Shown here one piece after another: positions 6,174-6,239 of a stretch of 6,239 nt of DNA. The stretch comes from an uncultured Actinomycetes bacterium (lineage in GTDB: Bacteria > Actinomycetota > Actinomycetes > Nanopelagicales > Nanopelagicaceae): NCBI GenBank assembly GCA_903865885.1, contig CAIPLJ010000065.1, positions 1 to 6,239 on the forward strand. Reading direction: 5' to 3'. Every line of letters starts with the position of its first letter. The first letter of the stretch is position 1. The notes under the pieces were generated by a model. That model was not told the origin of the DNA. It was given only the letters and a program-made list of their open reading frames with translations, and made no database searches. Made by a program: the position numbers and the translations under genes.

Positions 6174-6239
6174 CGCCATTGTGTAGTGGCTAGCACATGG
6201 GCCTTTGAAGCCCAGGGTCCAGGATCGATACCTGGTGGC
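6172..6239 (+). tRNA. tRNA-Gln (anticodon UUG), 3' end cut off by window edge
   Basis: The sequence folds as a cloverleaf. The acceptor 5' strand TCCGCCA (6172-6178) pairs with TGGC at 6236-6239, the remaining three pairs lying beyond the window. The D-stem is GTGT/GCAC around AGTGGCTA (6181-6196). The anticodon stem is TGGGC/GCCCA with loop CTTTGAA, giving anticodon TTG at 6205-6207. The variable region has four bases (GGGT), and the T-stem is CCAGG/CCTGG (6219-6223, 6231-6235). Anticodon UUG reads CAA glutamine; the weak U1-A72 pair expected from the 5' T is a known glutamine identity feature, though base 72 is outside the window. The T-loop reads ATCGATA, with A instead of the near-universal T at position 54. 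The missing part should be GGA, the discriminator base and possibly CCA. Confidence 0.93.

Overview
The window is an ordinary, tightly packed chromosomal segment from an actinobacterium. The gene order points there: a divergent actinobacterial-type protein O-mannosyltransferase next to rsmI, then metG, tatD, rsmA (ksgA) and ispE, is a compressed version of the Mycobacterium/Streptomyces neighbourhood. The moderate GC content, very short spacers, stop/start overlaps and near absence of Shine-Dalgarno sequences suggest a streamlined, low-GC planktonic lineage such as Nanopelagicales (acI). That placement is inference from layout and composition; no marker gene proves it.

Layout. Positions 1-595 (minus strand) hold the N-terminal two thirds or less of a membrane mannosyltransferase, cut by the window edge. 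Back to back with it, a five-gene plus-strand operon runs from 596 to 5611: rsmI, metG, tatD, rsmA, ispE. rsmI/metG and tatD/rsmA overlap by ATGA, metG/tatD are 7 bases apart, and rsmA/ispE 1 base apart. A MarR-family regulator (5622-6116, minus) converges on ispE across a 10-base gap. The last 55 bases before the final gene contain an 18-bp near-palindrome that is a good candidate MarR operator. The window ends inside a tRNA-Gln(UUG) gene that lacks its last few bases. No stretch over 300 bases lacks a gene.

How the genes fit together. The operon is housekeeping: two 16S rRNA methyltransferases acting on the decoding region (RsmI at C1402, RsmA at A1518/A1519), methionyl-tRNA synthetase, a TatD-type metal-dependent nuclease, and the fourth enzyme of the MEP isoprenoid pathway. 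The mannosyltransferase uses a polyprenyl-phosphate sugar donor, so isoprenoid supply and protein mannosylation are loosely connected. The MarR protein carries an N-terminal helix with a tryptophan, as in the urate-responsive (UrtR/TamR-like) branch; its target genes are not visible apart from a probable self-regulatory site.

I see no mobile element, CRISPR array, phage gene, toxin-antitoxin pair or defence island, and no clear new system. The points most worth a second look are the MarR palindrome between marR and tRNA-Gln, the A54-type T-loop of the tRNA, and the abutting start codons at 593-598.
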